This document shows positions 22,790 to 35,918 of a stretch of DNA of 64,000 nt, piece by piece. The first letter of the stretch is position 1. Every line of letters begins with the position of its first letter. Origin of the DNA: Steinernema hermaphroditum (Eukaryota; Nematoda; Chromadorea; Rhabditida; Steinernematidae); the NCBI GenBank assembly GCA_030435675.1, contig CM059621.1, forward strand, positions 16,616,001-16,680,000. The letters run 5' to 3'. The translations under genes and the position numbers were made by a program. Below the pieces are notes generated by a model, which was not told the origin of the DNA, ran no database searches, and saw nothing but the letters and a program-made list of their open reading frames with translations.

Positions 22790-24493
22790 CTATACAATGA
22801 TGCTAACACTATCAAAGAATACATGGACATAAAACTGGTTATGGTTCAATGATCTGCAGGCATACTTGTCGCCATCCATGCGTAAAGACTTGCTAACAAC
22901 ATAAGCTTCAATGACCGCCTTTTCCGAACTGGGATAGCTCATGCTGAACTTCTTCGAAGGGCCTTCGCTGGCGCCAGTCAGGATTGAGTCGAAAACGTCT
23001 TTAAAAAACGGCAAGCGGCAATCGACGCTGTTATTCGCTACATGGACTTCTTCACACTGTTTCTGCTTGAAGATCCCGCTTATCAGCTGCAGAGTAGGGA
23101 ACGTGATGTCACACTTCTGGACAGTGACGCATTGAACGGTTCGAGCTGACAAGCTGCGCTGGAGAACTAGCTCAATGTTGTACTTGAAGCCTCGGACACG
23201 ACAGAAATCGACTTCTTCGAAGCACTCATTGATTGTGTCGATGAATTTCCCGGCTCCACGCGTTTCCGATCTGCTGACATCTTTGATGGTTAGCTTGCGC
23301 GCGATATTCCACCCACGATTTCGATTGAACGCGGGCAGCTTCAACAGATCTAGCGCGGTCTTCATTTCGCATTCTTCATACAGCTTCTCCTTCTTCAAAT
23401 TATCCGTTCCGTAGATGTACAGATTCTTCAAACAAAGGGTCGAGCTGGCGATCGCATGCATCGGCTCCGCTTCCCATTCGAACTCCAAAGTCTTCACGTT
23501 AAATCTTTCCAGGCATACTCCAATGTCGCCTTGGTCGAAATGCATGAAAGCGTTCGCCAACGGTAGGACGTCCAAAATCAGAGTATTCCTCAGACCACTT
23601 GGTGGATTACATTTCGGAACAATCTGCTCTGAAGTAGAATACGTCGCTCTCGTCGCTCTCAAGAGCACTGAACATACCCAGCGCGCTACTACGTCTTGCT
23701 TCCTCGATCATTTCTCTTGGGCTTCGAACCGCTCCTCCAGTGCTGCCCAGCCGTTCAACTAAACGGTCGGCGATCGCGTCGTTTGAGGCTCCACATGCGT
23801 GTCTTCTTTCAATATCAGGCTTCGGTACTGTAGGTGCATCTGAAATCAGCATGGATCGAAATCATAAAGACGTAAAATGACAGGCTTTTTACCTCGCGCT
23901 CTCTGAAGAGGCCAACCTCGACTGCTTCTGGTATGACCACCCCGACCATTGAGCAAGTGTCCATTGACACGTCTTCCACTCTGGCCACCGGTTTCCCGTT
24001 TCTGATGGCCACCGATCATGCTTGAGATTTCAGGTGCTTGTTGTCTTCTAGCACTATCCTGCTTCCACACACCGTGAGCAACTGGAATTCAGAATTGCAA
24101 CACTCTCACACGAGGACTCCTCTGCTTACCGCGACCTCTTGGGAAGTTTACCACATTGATCGTCACCGGACTCCTGCGCAGCAGGCCAGCCTGTTCAGCT
24201 GAAAACGCTACACATCACGAAACGTCCATACGACAATCCGACATACCGTACTCACGAAATTTCTTCGCAGTTTCGCCAAAAACGATCATCTCGGGAGGCT
24301 CCTCGATGATAGGCACGTACACTTGTTGCTGGAGCGTTGGGTCGTCGTCTTCCGATTCGGAAGACGTGTAAACGCCTTCGCCGGACATGGGAATGGCTAT
24401 GCCTGGAAGCACACCACTAATATCACCTCCTTGATCACGGAACAAGAAGCAGTTCACACGAAAAACATGAGTTGGTATCAGTTTGGATGCCAT
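22790..24493 (-). CDS. Novel protein with RG-rich middle and worm-expanded C-terminal domain
   Basis: Exons 24493-24247, 24198-24130, 24081-23893, 23839-23678, 23628-22790 give 501 residues. The N-terminus is acidic (TSSESEDDD) and has IIEEPPEMIVFGETAKKF. The middle is Arg/Gly rich (GGQSGRRVNGHLLNGRGG, RSSRGWPLQRAR), suggesting RNA contact. The C-terminal 280 residues (LILDVLPLANAFMHF to the end) look like a nematode-expanded domain of F-box-associated (FTH-like) type: regular beta/alpha repeats with LKNLYIYGTD, ECFEEVDFCRVRGF and LPFFKDVFDSIL. That assignment is weak and no F-box is seen. Intron sizes are 48-53 nt. It lies tail to tail with the helical gene. Confidence 0.6.
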
Positions 24494-25515
24494 TGAGTTA
24501 TCTGCTTTACAGTCCTCCTCTTAAGAGTCACTGGACAGATTCCAACACCGACAAAATGACTAACATCGCTCGTTCATTTTGAGAAGAACTGAGCAGATTG
24601 GAAACTATGCTCCGATTGGAAAATCTCCGGCGAATTCGGGTGTGGTCCTGGCACGGGAATTTTGCCCGCCAATCGCCCCTGATGGAACCTTCAGTGCGTT
24701 TTTCGAAAACCCTTTTCTTCAAATTATCGAGGGGCTCCCGTATTGCGTCATCTGACACTTCCGCGAATCGTTTCGAAATCGTTTAGCCGCGCTGGGGCGG
24801 AGTCGGTTTGCTGTTCGCCCGCGCAATGACGTCAGATCCACGTGGCTCTGGTTCCCCAAACATGAGGGACCCTTCGAAGCTCTTTTTCGACTGGCGAGTA
24901 ACGAGATTAGCGAACTTCCCTCAAATCATTTCCTCTCGGCCCCTATAGGAACGTGCCGATTCGAATCCTTCTCGCGCACTTCGTCCCTCTGACGTCATTG
25001 GCAGCGCCCTCAAACGGAATCAATACCCAGTGCTCTGTCCTTTGCCTCCCACTTCCTCTGCTTTGGTCCGAGGACGTGCGGCAGAGCACTGAGGCTTCGG
25101 CGCTTCTCCCAGCGAGTGATTCAGTCACTTCTGAGGGTTCTTTCTCTGCAATTCCAATCCTTTTGTAATGACACAAACTTTGACCATGTCTTCCTCTATT
25201 CTTGTTGTTTTTGTCCTCTGTCATCCAGCAATTGGAAACAAGATTCGTCATTCACATGACAGATGTCTATCAGCTACCATACCCCTGACGTGTTCATGCT
25301 GGTGGTCGGGGACATTCCAGTCACGTGATGATCGCCTCGGGCGCCTTTTCGGACGTTTCTTCTCCGCTAGAATTATGTTATGTTTGCGCGCTTTTGTGCT
25401 AGATCGGTTATCGCCCACCGCGTCGTCTTCCGACGCCGCCCCCGCGCGCCGCCCAGAAGCACTTAAATGCCTTCTATTCTCGACTCCTGAATCACTCTCT
25501 CCGCTTTCAGAAGAC
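24494..25515. other. Divergent intergenic region
   Basis: About 1 kb between two divergent genes. It contains direct and inverted short words but no supported gene; a long open frame at 25168-25734 is only intergenic sequence read into the first uridine-phosphorylase exon. Promoters for both genes should lie here. TTTCAG at 25505-25510 is a likely spliced-leader acceptor. Confidence 0.5.
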
Positions 25516-26922
25516 ATGTGCCACAACGGCGTTAATGGCTTGGTGCACATCTACAATCCGCATCTGGAGGGCGCCAGCGACGACCACCTCTACCATTTCG
25601 GAATCAGCCGCGCCACCACCGACATCCCCGCCGTGTTCGGAGATGTGAAGGTGAGTTTGTTCTTCTCCGTCCCCTGCGAAATTTGTGTTCTGCGCTTTTT
25701 GGGGGATTCTCTGTGCGGTGATGACGTTTTATAAGTGCTTAAACGGTGTGTTCTATGTTGTGGGGAAAGGTGCTGGAACTATGCAATGTGAGATAATATC
25801 TCGGGCGCATTTTAAGACTGCACTCGATCACGCCTAAGGTTGCGCAAGAAGTGATTTTTTGATCTATCAACTTCTTGGCTCTGCGCCGGGGAACGCATTT
25901 CAGTTCTGCATACATCAAATGACGTTTTGACTTCTGATCGTTCGTTTTCAGTTCGTTTGCACGGGAGGAAGCGCCACCAGAATCGCGATGTACGCGAAGC
26001 TTTTCGCCGTGGAAGCGAACCTGCCGCTCTCGGAGAACCTCAGCAAATCGGACCGCTTCTGTATGTTCAAAACAGGACCAGTGCTTTGGGTGAACGTAGG
26101 TGTCTCTTCTGCCCAATACCGTACTAATGAGTTCACTCTTCTAGCATGGAATGGGAACACCCTCACTGAGCATCATGCTCGTGGAAGTCATCAAGCTTCT
26201 GCACTACGCCAATGCCACTGACACTGTCTTCATACGGTATTTGATCCGCTCCGCTCACAATCGAATCGACGAGTTTCAGAATGGGGACGAGCGGCGGAAT
26301 AGGTGTCAACCCGGGCACCGTAATCGTGTCCACAGGTGCACTCAACGGTATGCTCGAGGAGAGCTACGTGCAGTACATCATGGGAAAGAAGGTAGGGGTG
26401 CGTCTCCTGGGCAAATGACGATCTGTGCGTTCAGGTGAATAGGCCGACAAAGGTCGACCCAAAGTTGGCAAGCGAGCTCGTGGAGACGGCGAAGGAGCTG
26501 GACGTGCCCGTCGACTCCGGCCTCAGCCTGTGTGCAGACGACTTCTACGAAGGTCGGTGCAGTAACTGAGTCGTCGCCTAAATAGGTTCCTTCTTCAGGT
26601 CAAGGCCGCCTGGACGGCGCCTTCTGTGAATACTCAACCGAAGAGAAGTTCGCCTTCCTTCGAATGCTCCGTGACGAGAAGAACGTAATGAACTTCGAGA
26701 TGGAGAGCACCTGCTTCGCCGCGTTGACCCACCGCGCCGGGGCCAGAGGTGAGTGCCGCACGAACTTTCCATCTGACTGAGTTCCTTCCAGCGGCGATCG
26801 TGTGCGTGACACTTCTGAACCGCGAAGAAGGCGACCAAGTGAAGGTCAGTCACGAGGAGTACTTGGAGTTCGAGATGAGGCCCTTCCGACTCGTCAGCGC
26901 CTACATCAAAGAGCGCATCTGA
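25516..26922 (+). CDS. upp-1: Uridine phosphorylase
   Basis: Exons 25516-25650, 25952-26095, 26145-26236, 26280-26391, 26435-26552, 26599-26748, 26792-26922 give 293 residues, the usual length. Family landmarks: HFGISRATTDIPAVFGDVKF, VCTGGSATR (phosphate loop), HGMGTPSLSIMLVEV, RMGTSGGIGVNPGTV and NFEMESTCFAALTHRAGA (the EMES ribose and uracil contact). It reversibly splits uridine with phosphate to uracil and ribose-1-phosphate in pyrimidine salvage, in the cytosol. TTTCAG ends 5 nt before the ATG, a typical trans-splice acceptor, which supports this start. The first intron (301 nt) is the only long one. Confidence 0.93.
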
Positions 26923-27046
26923 AGATCTGGATGTCCTACTGTGTACGTAGAATCTCCGTTCAAGCATGTATCGAATATTTGTATTTTATTTAACTAGTTC
27001 TGTAAATATATCATTAACGTAACCTAGCGACAAATGAATAAATGAA

Positions 27047-27818
27047 TCACTTCTTCAACAGGGACAGCTTCTTGAGGACGTAGTAAAAAGCGTGCGGAAC
27101 TGAAACGCGTATCGAGATGTACTTGGAGTTGGCGCCGCCCATGGGATCAGAAGCTGGTTGAGATGCATAAACATTGGAAGACGCCGGAACTGCTGCAGTG
27201 CCTCGCACTTCGTGATCACGTTATAAACATCCAATGCAGTCTTCGGATTCCTCACGGGCTCCAGGTGCATGTCCTTGCCTTCGATCAGTTTTACGAGCGG
27301 AATTGATATAGTCGCCTTTTCTTCGGCTGTAACGCCTTTCACCAAGCAGCGGTACCTCTGCTCCACTCGACCGTCCTCATAAGACTCCCGAAGTTGAGCA
27401 TGCCGTTCCAGGTTCTTCGCGAAAAGAACAACTCCAGTGCAGCGTTTGTCCAGCGTTCGAATGACGTGTAGCTTTTGGTCTTCCGGAGCAACGCGGGTGA
27501 GGCGAGTAAGAAGACGGTCCAGCTGCGCTTGCCCGGGCTTCGCGCCATTTTATAGGGCTTGTCGAAGGCCACAGCCACAACGTAATTTGTGGCCACAAAA
27601 GGCCACAAATTATACACGGCGAGGAGGCAGGTGATTTCGACGACTTGGTCGATCATCAGCATTACGTTAAAGGTACTACGGAAAGCTTTGGTCCTGTACT
27701 CAGGAGTCGAGCTGAAAAAAGCCCCCCGACTCGAAGTGCCAACTACTTTCAAGTCACTATTCTTCATATTTTTCACCAACATGCATAATATAGAACACCG
27801 AGAAATCGCTAACTTCAA
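27047..27818 (-). pseudogene. RluA/RPUSD-type pseudouridine synthase remnant
   Basis: The minus strand encodes NYVVAVAFDKPYKM in one frame, then QLDRLLTRLTRVAPEDQ and HVIRTLDKRCTGVVLFAKN in a second (the family's HRLDxxTSGxxLFAK catalytic motif with its Asp), then RVEQRYRCLVKGVTAEEKA, and finally YISIRVSVPHAFYYVLKKL in a third. The frame therefore breaks twice, near 27555 and near 27200, with no room for introns. The central part with the usual HQLRVHL motif is missing. It begins 14 nt downstream of the glutathione reductase stop codon on the same strand. A palindrome, TGGCCACAAAAGGCCA, sits just before the DKPY motif. Assembly errors could mimic one break but hardly explain the missing centre. 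Confidence 0.6.
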
Positions 27819-27831
27819 ATTAATTAATAAT

Positions 27832-29507
<1,676 letters not shown>

Positions 29508-29894
29508 TCAGTGCGAGCATAAAGTACAAATTTCACAGAAACTACGAAATACAGCGACATCATACGGACTACAGAGCGGTGCGAAACGTACCTAAGTTGG
29601 AAAAGAAGACCTCCCAGCGACAGCGGAGATCCAGAATGGAGTTTTTTCACCAACTTAAGAGACATAAACCCTGCAAAGCCTTCAACGTCCAATCAGCCAT
29701 GTAAGAAGAGTTAAATACCACTAACGCGGGTTCACGTTTCCACTCGACAGATACGCACATAAATTAGGATTTATTCTTAGTCCCTTCAAGATGTCCTCAC
29801 TTATTTAACAGCTCCATACAATAAAACCAAGGGAAATAATTTAGAATTTATATCACAATTAGTAGCGGCGGTGCTTCTTCTGGTCCTCGACTTT

Positions 29895-30761
29895 TCAAAG
29901 AACGAAGAATCGAAGAATCAGGAATATTAAGCCGGCAAATCCCAATGCGGCGAAGACTTTGAACATCATGCTTCGGCGGTTAAGCATGGCTGCGTCCTGT
30001 CTGTACTTGCGGCTCATATCACTAAGGTCGGATGCGCGCGACTCGAGGACTAAAACGAGCCATTGTAGATTTGAGGAGAACGTGAAGTCATACTATTTAA
30101 GGCTTCTCCTCGATGGATAACGTCTTCGATATTCGATACCATGATTCGGGTTACGTCCGTCAGCTCATTGTTTACGGCGGCCATAGCAAACCTGCTTCTG
30201 TCGGAATATCTCTTCTTTGCTTGCTGGATATACGCATCTAAACAGAAATGTCATTGTTGCAAAACAAAAGACGTTGACAAACCGAAGTCCAAGAAGTGGT
30301 ACGGCCTAGTGACCGTGGCAACGCGAGATCCGTTTTGACCATTGAATTCGTTCGCGATGTCTTCCAAGAAAGCGAAGGCTGACTTACGCGGGAAGTTCAT
30401 GTCGCAGAGGCAAAGGCAACAGATTTGATCTTTGATGACATAACTGAAATCGGAAAAATGACATACTGGTAGGAGCTCCTTTGAATGATCACATAGAATT
30501 TAAGTGCCAATTTCGACATAAATCTCGTGGAAACAGAGCTTAATAGTCACATCACCAAAACAGTAAAAATACTTACTGGAATACATAAGGCCTGCTCTCG
30601 ACCGTTTGTTGGGAAGGGGTGTTCGGCGCGCTCAGCTTTCGGAATAGCATTTTCGCCTGATTAGTGTACTTGACCATGTCTGGATTCTCATCGGGTCCTT
30701 CAATCGATGTCGCGAGGATGAGTCCATCGCGGACACGGGCAATCAGTGTCAACAGCACCAT
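29895..30761 (-). CDS. sec-22: SEC22 R-SNARE
   Basis: Exons 30761-30577, 30443-30283, 30237-30094, 30049-29895 give 214 residues, matching the family. The N-terminal longin domain starts MVLLTLIARVRDGLILATS and contains RPYVFHYVIKDQICCLCL and SAFAFLEDI. The SNARE motif covers AVNNELTDVTRIMVSNIEDVIHR to the end of the helix, with the zero-layer Arg in VIHRGEALN, followed by SRKYRQDA and a C-terminal TM anchor (AAFGLAGLIFLILRFFVL). It acts in ER-Golgi vesicle fusion. It lies upstream of gsr-1 on the same strand with a 408-nt gap. Confidence 0.93.
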
Positions 30762-30862
30762 TGTCTGAAATTATGTCTGCAATGAATTCCGTACATCACT
30801 CGTCTCATTTGCCAGACAGGTATGTCTCATCAGTTAGACGGAGATTAACATTGCGAGAAAAG

Positions 30863-30871
30863 GTATAAATA
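30863..30871 (+). promoter_or_regulatory. TATA box of the Gly/Ser gene
   Basis: TATAAATA about 80 bp upstream of the ATG, in the gap between divergent genes, pointing to the plus-strand gene. Confidence 0.6.
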
Positions 30872-30944
30872 GGCGCGATTCGCGTTACTCAAATCAGTGT
30901 GGACTGCAGTTCTTCGGCTCAGTCAGCTCAACCAACCGACAACA

Positions 30945-31166
30945 ATGGGAGATCGCAGCGCTTACATGACCCCCGGAGGATCCAGCGGAGGCGGAGGTGG
31001 CGGCAACGACGGCGGATACGCCCGCGAGGAGTACGCTTGGGGTAGCAGCAGCAGCAGCGGAAGCGGCTCCAGCAGCGGAGGATCGAGCAGCGGAAGCAGC
31101 GGCAGCAGCACTCCCGGAGTCACGAAGGCTCGCACCGATGTGTCCTGCTACCTCGGACCCAAATAA
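30945..31166 (+). CDS. Gly/Ser-rich small protein
   Basis: A single exon of 73 residues: a GGGGGG run, a long Ser/Gly tract, and a distinct C-terminus (TKARTDVSCYLGPK). A canonical TATAAATA at 30864 and an AATAAA at 31230 frame it, supporting a compact, strongly transcribed gene. There is no signal peptide. I do not recognise the family; the low-complexity centre prevents homology reasoning. The divergent neighbour is sec-22, 184 bp away. Confidence 0.7.
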   Translation: MGDRSAYMTPGGSSGGGGGGNDGGYAREEYAWGSSSSSGSGSSSGGSSSGSSGSSTPGVTKARTDVSCYLGPK

Positions 31167-32311
31167 GGCGGTACATCCTTACCATGTAATACCAGCTTCA
31201 AATATAATGTGTCGCGGAGTTCAATGCTGAATAAAAGACTTTGATGTTACTTCCATGTTTCCTTTGATCTCTTTGCTCCGTTGTTGGCTTTTGAGTTTGG
31301 TTAAGTTGGTTTCAGCGATGCGTACCTTGCTGGATATATGACGCCCATACGATAATCGCAATTACCGAGCAAGAATCAACCGAGGTAGCAGTGCACATCG
31401 GTGCGAGCCTTTGTGACTTGGAATGTTTTTCACCATGTTGAGTGGAGCAAATTTACTATGCAAATCAAATCGAAAAGACTAATTGCGCGCTGGATGCAAA
31501 GGTGCTTCGTGAACATCAACCATAAGCGATCAGAGAACGTAAAGCATAGAGCCGAATCCAATAACAGAAACCTGCGGATGGGTTTCAAAATAGCAGCAAA
31601 ATATGACAGAACAATGTAGGGTGAAAAATGCGACGTGGAATCTTCAGAAAAACTGCTTGGGCACCCTTGGCAGGAATGGACTGCCACGTAGTCATCTCCA
31701 GGTTACGACATAATGATAAGCATTTGCTGAAGCGCTCTAGACAAAAACGCAGATTTCACGAGCGATCGATTTTGCAGATAGTCCGCTTTTCCAAGCTTGA
31801 GATTTTTTAAATACAGAACAACAGGCGCTGAAATACAGAATGTTCGCGCCACAGCAAAGAAATATGACCAACAATAACAAATACAACATGTAAAATGATA
31901 TCAATGTACGGAGTAAATCCGCCCCTTCGAGTAACCAGTGCTAAAACATTCAAACCTATGATTAGGGTTTAATCAAAATATGACGCAAATCGGAAGACAG
32001 TACGGTCATTTTCATCTTCGAACTCCAGAATCACATAAGATTCCATTCGCACAACAGAAAAAAACATCCACCGAACGGTTTTCAGAACGGTTTACCAAAC
32101 AGTACAGGTCGCAAACGCTATCCATCAGCTTGTAACGTCCTCATAGAGTGTCCATATGGTACAAAAGTAAACAGATTGCGAGCTTTATCGGATAAACCAA
32201 CGCCACACGATGAATAAAGCGGTGACCACTCATTTCGACATCGTCGCGACGATGGAAGACGACGTGTGCTACCGTATAATGCCGCTCGTCGTTCAGGCTT
32301 GCGCGACGAGA
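31167..32311. other. Intergenic, 1.1 kb
   Basis: Beyond the AATAAA of the Gly/Ser gene I see no supported gene. The region is AT-rich, with only short open frames that lack splice or codon support. Confidence 0.5.
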
Positions 32312-33064
32312 CTATTTGGCGACGATCCTCGTCCGTTTGCAGCCGAATTCGATGCCGTTGCAGGCTTCTCGCGCATTCAAGTAGCTGTAGGTGAAGTAGA
32401 ACACTGTCCACGTGTAGATGAGGCATACACAGATGACCAGCAACACGAAGAGAATGCTGCAGCTGACGATTGTTTGAACTAAACGCTTCTTGGGTTACGG
32501 TAGCTACAGGTCCCTACTCTTTTCGTCCTTCGGATTCCACCCTTGGGTTTCGTAGAACGCTTTCAGGCTTTCGTTGTTGTGCTGTTCGCGTATAAAGTCG
32601 GTGACGCTGCCTAGAACTGCATAGGAGACGAGGACAAGCGAGAAAATCGCCGTTGCGATTGTCTGAAACGGGTGGGTTACGGTAGCCGAACGGGCGTCGG
32701 AGGTGCCTGGAAGACTATGAACGGTAGCAGGAAGCTTTTCCGACCGGAGAAGACACCGAAACAGAGGACGCTGACGTAGGTGAGGACGACGACGTCGATC
32801 AGGTAGAGGACTACGGTGAAGATGAGTCCTGGGGAGGATTCAGAGTTGATGGTGTGGTTGAAGAAGACGATCCCGACGGCGAGGACGACGAGCAGCACGG
32901 AGATGATCTTGGCGCCGGTCTGAAATGGATAGGAGGTGAAGGAAAAGGAAATCTCGTGGAAATAGGAGCATTAGAAACAGGCTTGTTTGGCTACCGATTT
33001 AAGGCTGCACATTAAAAAATCGCCCCATCAAAAAAGCACTTGAAATTTGACTAACCTGTGTCAT
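32312..33064 (-). CDS. Four-TM LAPTM-like protein
   Basis: Exons 33064-33056, 32919-32707, 32662-32518, 32478-32312 give 177 residues. The first coding exon is only nine bases (ATG ACA CAG). Four hydrophobic segments: IISVLLVVLAVGIVFF, LIFTVVLYLIDVVVLTYVSV, the pair FLLPFIVFQ/TIATAIFSLVLVSY, and SCSILFVLLVICVCLIYTW. The order of TMs, the FSGRKSFLLPFIVFQ motif before TM3 and a short C-terminus fit lysosome-associated LAPTM4/5-type proteins and their nematode relatives (moderate support). The second intron starts with GC (CAG|GCACCT). Two introns carry the word GGTTACGGTAGC. Confidence 0.65.
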
Positions 33065-34201
33065 CAAGCACGCAGATATCGTCCGAGTTAAAATGGTCCG
33101 AAAACAAAAAAAAAAGATGACCTTTGAGCCTATGGCATCGGTCAAGGATCTATAGGGCTAAGAAATCGAGAAACATGTGAAACTGTGCTCACATAATCCC
33201 CGATAATCCTGTTTCCATGACGTGATGGCCCATCAACATGCACCATATCTAAAATTAATGGAATGTCTGAACTATTCCCTTCTTCTTTTCGAGAACCGTT
33301 CTCAGATTCCGACGACGTCGGAGCGCCGCTTCATCCGATGGCGCCACTATGAACTTTCAAGAAATGTTATTTTGCGAGATTCGAAGAACTTCTGGGAAAT
33401 TAATTAAGGATGAATAATTTAAGTTTGTTTGTTTGGATAAGAAAGCTTTCGATCTTTTGGGCGCCACCGGGTCCAATCACGAAAAGGTCAACAACCACTT
33501 ACTACGATGTGGAAAACCCCACAGCAACACTGATATCGTTCGTCGTCATCGTCGAGAAGACAGCTGGCCATCTCGCTGTGCGTCTTGTAGCACCGTACTT
33601 GCGGCATCTGAAACAAACTGGCGCTTACAGGGATGTTTCTCAAGCGGAAAGCTTGGAATCCAACGATCAAGGTCTGAACCTTGCTTGACCTTTGTAGCCT
33701 TAATTATACAGGAATCTCCAATAAGGTCAACCAAGCATATCCACGAAAACGCAGCGAGCTTCCCTGGAGTTCATAAATCGCCCCAAACTGCGCTCGACGC
33801 CACGGAAGCCCTTGTTTCATTAATTAAAAGCAATTCCCTGGCGACAGGCCGGAGCAATCGACGGCGCTCCTTCGAGGCGGAGTGCCGCTGCAGAGGGGAG
33901 TGTCTAAGGACGGTTGTTATTGTTGGCGAAAGGGAGAGGGAGGAGGTCTCAAATGAAGAGTTGCGTCTAATTGCCAATTAACAATTCAATTAGAAGCTTC
34001 GACGATCGAGTTTTGAACGCTCCGATGAGGATATCATGTTTGCTGGGCTGTATATGAAGGGAAATGGGAAGCATGAGTCACCGTAAGACAACACATATGC
34101 ACCGGATCAGATGACTCTGTTTTCGTGTGGTTCCTTGTCGAGGGGCTTCAGATTATACACCTTTCCACTTTTAAAACTTACAAGAACACGAAAATTTTAT
34201 A
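33065..34201. other. Intergenic, 1.1 kb
   Basis: No gene is supported. A 182-codon open frame at 33433-33981 begins with TTG, has no recognisable composition and no splice support, so I leave it uncalled. TTAATTAA-type AT words are frequent. Confidence 0.5.
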
Positions 34202-35439
34202 TTATTTCTTTTTCGGCGTCAACGAAGATGAGATGCCCGACTTCATAGACGGATTAGTGCAGGACGAACGCTCAGTGCCGGCACTCTGCAGCTCCTTCTC
34301 ATCTTTCTCCCAGTCATATGGCGTTGTCAAGTCGATATGCATTGTTCTCGAACTTTCGTCCAGCATTTCGTAGAGGTAGGTGTAGTCAACCTTATCCTGG
34401 TACCCGACCTTGTCGATGTAGTCTATCATGTTTGACCATTCGGTAAGTGCCATCTGAATTTTGTATTATTCACTCAGAGATATATATCTGCTCACCTCTT
34501 TGAAAAGTCGTTCCTTTCCTTTCACAGTTCTCGCCTCCTCCTTCATTTCGAAAACCTTTTCGCGGTCCTGTGCCCGACGCCAAGGCACTCCTTCAGAATT
34601 GCACAGATCGACCATCATGTACAGCCAGGATTCACAGTCGTCTTTCGGACCGTTCTCCTTGCCTCTGTGGCAGTTAACTGATGCGTAGCGGACCGTCCCC
34701 TTGAAATGCACCTTGACACGCGGGGCTTTCACTTCACCGCCCGAGTTGATAAAGCGGCGAGCGATGCCGAAATCGAGGATATAGACTGTGCAGTGATACG
34801 GGTGGCGACCGATGGCGTAGTTTCCGGGCTTGATGTCGCTAAAAAAAGAGAAATTTGGAAGGTTCAGATTGGCACTTATTGGTACCGATGGATAAATCCA
34901 CAGTCATGTAGCTCTTCGATCGCTTCGAGGGACTGCCGCGCAACCTTAACTCCTGTAGTTGGCGAAAAAACTCCGCGGACTCTATGCCTCTTCAGATCAA
35001 GCAAAGAATCGCCAACGAGAGTCATGACAATGAAGAAGAACTTCTCCTTCTTCCCGCGGTCGTACATCTTCAGAAAGTGCGTTTTCCCTTCTGGTTTATG
35101 TCCCATCATCTTCAGTATGTGGACCTGTAAAGCCAATTCTGTAAAATAAAGATAGTGAAATCAATCCCACCTCCATGTTCAGCTTCGAGTGCTCTCGTCG
35201 ATCCAATTTCTTTTCGATCTTCATCGCATATTCCTTGTTGTCGCTGGGGTCTAGCTGCACCTTGTACACAGCACCGTAGCCGCCACTGCCAATCTTCTCC
35301 ACGAATCGATACTTCAACGTCTTGCTGCAAAAAGGAATTGCATAGATTGAGAACAGAAGAGAGAAATGTCTTACTTGGTCAGTATAGCTCCTGAAGGAAT
35401 GTCCGCGGCGTCCATGTCGTCAGCGGTGATGGTCACCAT
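34202..35439 (-). CDS. Worm CK1/TTBK-like Ser/Thr kinase, intact
   Basis: Exons 35439-35375, 35324-35171, 35124-34886, 34838-34496, 34453-34202 give 350 residues. The kinase domain begins YRFVEKIGSGGYGAVYK (Gly-rich loop), with the ATP lysine in EYAMKIE, IVMTLVGDSLLDLKR, the catalytic loop FIHRDIKPGNYAIG, the metal-binding LDFGIARR, and the CK1-type KGTVRYASVNCHRGKE in place of APE. All catalytic residues are present, in contrast to the CK1 pseudokinase at 16-18.7 kb. The C-terminus is Ser/Lys rich (SGISSSLTPKKK). The ATG at 35439 fits the family; a longer in-frame start at 35640 is possible. It shares a 219-bp divergent promoter with the small gene at 35659. Confidence 0.9.
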
Positions 35440-35658
35440 GATGAGAGGCCGTCGTGGACGGAGTACAGGAAGCGAAATACAACCGCGAAACGAGGAAACG
35501 GTCGACGACGTGAGCAACCTGCCCGACGGCGCGACCTCTCGGCAAATGAACTCACTCACAACTGACATCAACCGCCTACGTGCAACGGTCCAGACTGTCT
35601 GGATTGAGCGTCCAGACGGCCTCAGTTGAGCGCTTAGCATTTGAACCGAGCGGTCGAA

Positions 35659-35918
35659 ATGTCCTCCGAGGGAGCGGATACCGGCATTAAGTTAGTTTGC
35701 GCATCCTCTCCATTTTCTCATTGACTCCCTTCAGAGAATTCGAAGCAACGCTTCTTCGCCACTACGAGCTGATGAAGACATTCCGAGGGGAGATGCAGAC
35801 GCTGAAAGCAGAGGCGGTGAAGAATTACGAGAAGACGTTCGCGCGGATTCAAGGGATCTCCACGAAGCGTGTTATGGTCGAGAACTACTTCGACGAAGCC
35901 ACTGCGAATTTTGAGTGA
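35659..35918 (+). CDS. 71-residue coiled-coil protein
   Basis: Exons 35659-35690 and 35735-35918, joined by a 44-nt intron with CTTCAG acceptor, give MSSEGADTGIKEFEATLL followed by one long amphipathic helix (RHYELMKTFRGEMQTLKAEA, NYEKTFARIQGI) and the end VENYFDEATANFE. AATAAA follows immediately (35920). I do not recognise it; small helical subunits of larger complexes look like this. Confidence 0.6.

Noticed and set aside
25168..25734. 188-codon frame running into uridine phosphorylase
   Set aside because: It only joins upstream intergenic sequence to the first true exon; the TTTCAG acceptor before the ATG at 25516 explains the real start.
33433..33981. 182-codon open frame
   Set aside because: Starts with TTG, has no recognisable motif or codon pattern, and no splice or promoter context.
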